Assembly (NCBI GenBank): GCA_022766825.1
Contig: JALEQE010000058.1
Location: forward strand, 1 to 36,991
Direction of reading: 5' to 3'
DNA: 36,991 nt
Source: Oscillospiraceae bacterium
Lineage (GTDB): Bacteria > Bacillota > Clostridia > Oscillospirales > Ruminococcaceae
The stretch's first letter is position 1; every line of letters starts with the position of its first letter. The translations under genes and the position numbers were made by a program. The notes under the pieces are model-generated. The model did no database searches, was not told where the DNA came from, and saw nothing but the letters and a program-made list of their open reading frames with translations. Positions 36,371 to 36,991 of the stretch are shown here, in pieces.

Positions 36371-36991
36371 ATGCCTATTCAGGTACAGTGCTGCGGTTTG
36401 GCAGTGATGTTTGTTCTCCTGTTTTTCTATAATAGACAAAAGCAAGTTAATCTCAGTACGGGAAAAGCATATTGGCGAATGTTCTGTATGGTTTTCATTT
36501 CATTGGGTTTGGATATTCTCTCTTGCATAGCAATTGTGAATATGGACAACCTGCCGCTGTGGCTTGTGAAAATTATCTGTAAAGCCTATCTTGTTTCGTT
36601 TTCGGCGGTGGCGGGATTTATTCTGCAATACATAGGCGCGGCGATTTTGGTATCGAAAAAGCAGTATTATCATATGATATTTATTTTTTCGCTTGTCGCG
36701 GTAATCGGAATATTTGCCATTATAGTCTCGCCTGTCAATATTTTCCTCGACAGAAAAACTAACAATCTTTACACATACGGCCCCGCTGTGTGGGTGACTT
36801 ATATTTTCAGCGCGGTGACAACATTGGTTGTATTGGTTTGGATTATTGTCAATTGGAAAAAGCTGGCAAAAGATCGCCGCGAGGCTGTGTTTATCAGCAT
36901 TGTGCTTATAATAATAGCCGCCGCTGTTCAGTTCTTTAACAATAAGTTGCTTGTTGTCGGTTTTGCTATGACTTTATGTTTGGCGGTGCTG
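36371..36991 (+). CDS. Polytopic membrane protein, 3' truncated by window; possible sensor N-terminus
   Basis: Open frame of 207 codons to window end, not in ORF track; MPIQVQCCGLAVMFVLLFFYNRQKQVNLSTGKAYWRMFCMVFISLGLDILS...; several TM segments; SD AAAGGAGG. Confidence 0.8.
   Translation, partial: MPIQVQCCGLAVMFVLLFFYNRQKQVNLSTGKAYWRMFCMVFISLGLDILSCIAIVNMDNLPLWLVKIICKAYLVSFSAVAGFILQYIGAAILVSKKQYYHMIFIFSLVAVIGIFAIIVSPVNIFLDRKTNNLYTYGPAVWVTYIFSAVTTLVVLVWIIVNWKKLAKDRREAVFISIVLIIIAAAVQFFNNKLLVVGFAMTLCLAVL

Noticed and set aside
1-36991. CRISPR array, prophage, transposase or toxin-antitoxin/defence system
   Set aside because: No spaced short repeats, integrase, transposase or recognisable defence genes were seen on either strand; the FN3 repeats are coding.

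Overview
The window looks like chromosomal DNA of a Firmicute, probably a Ruminococcus/Oscillospiraceae-type Clostridium relative (inferred from gene content and synteny only). From left to right it contains: (1) the 3' part of a fibronectin type III repeat protein; (2) a minus-strand operon for an archaeal-type split glutamate synthase (amidotransferase, Fe-S/FMN synthase, ferredoxin, FAD oxidoreductase and GXGXG domains) ending in an ANTAR regulator; (3) a MATE transporter, a probable DUF3592 remnant and tRNA-Thr(GGT); (4) a long plus-strand housekeeping run, remA-gmk-priA-def-def-fmt-rsmB-rlmN-PP2C-prkC-rsgA-thiN, followed by a break with an unknown gene, a DUF1893 gene and an inverted spoVM unit, then asp23-like-nusB-xseA-xseB-ispA-PAP2-like-dxs-tlyA-nadK-argR-recN; (5) a VTC polyphosphate-polymerase-like/DUF4956/beta-helix lipoprotein cluster; (6) the start of a polytopic membrane protein that runs off the window. 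Most of the content is conserved. The observations most worth checking are a 28-aa SpoVM ORF missing from the ORF track, an rsgA with no canonical start codon (ATT with a well-placed SD), tandem intact peptide deformylases, a pseudo-receiver ANTAR protein in the glutamate synthase operon, a structured prkC leader, and the VTC/DUF4956/lipoprotein cluster. I did not find convincing evidence for a CRISPR array, prophage, transposon or defence system.
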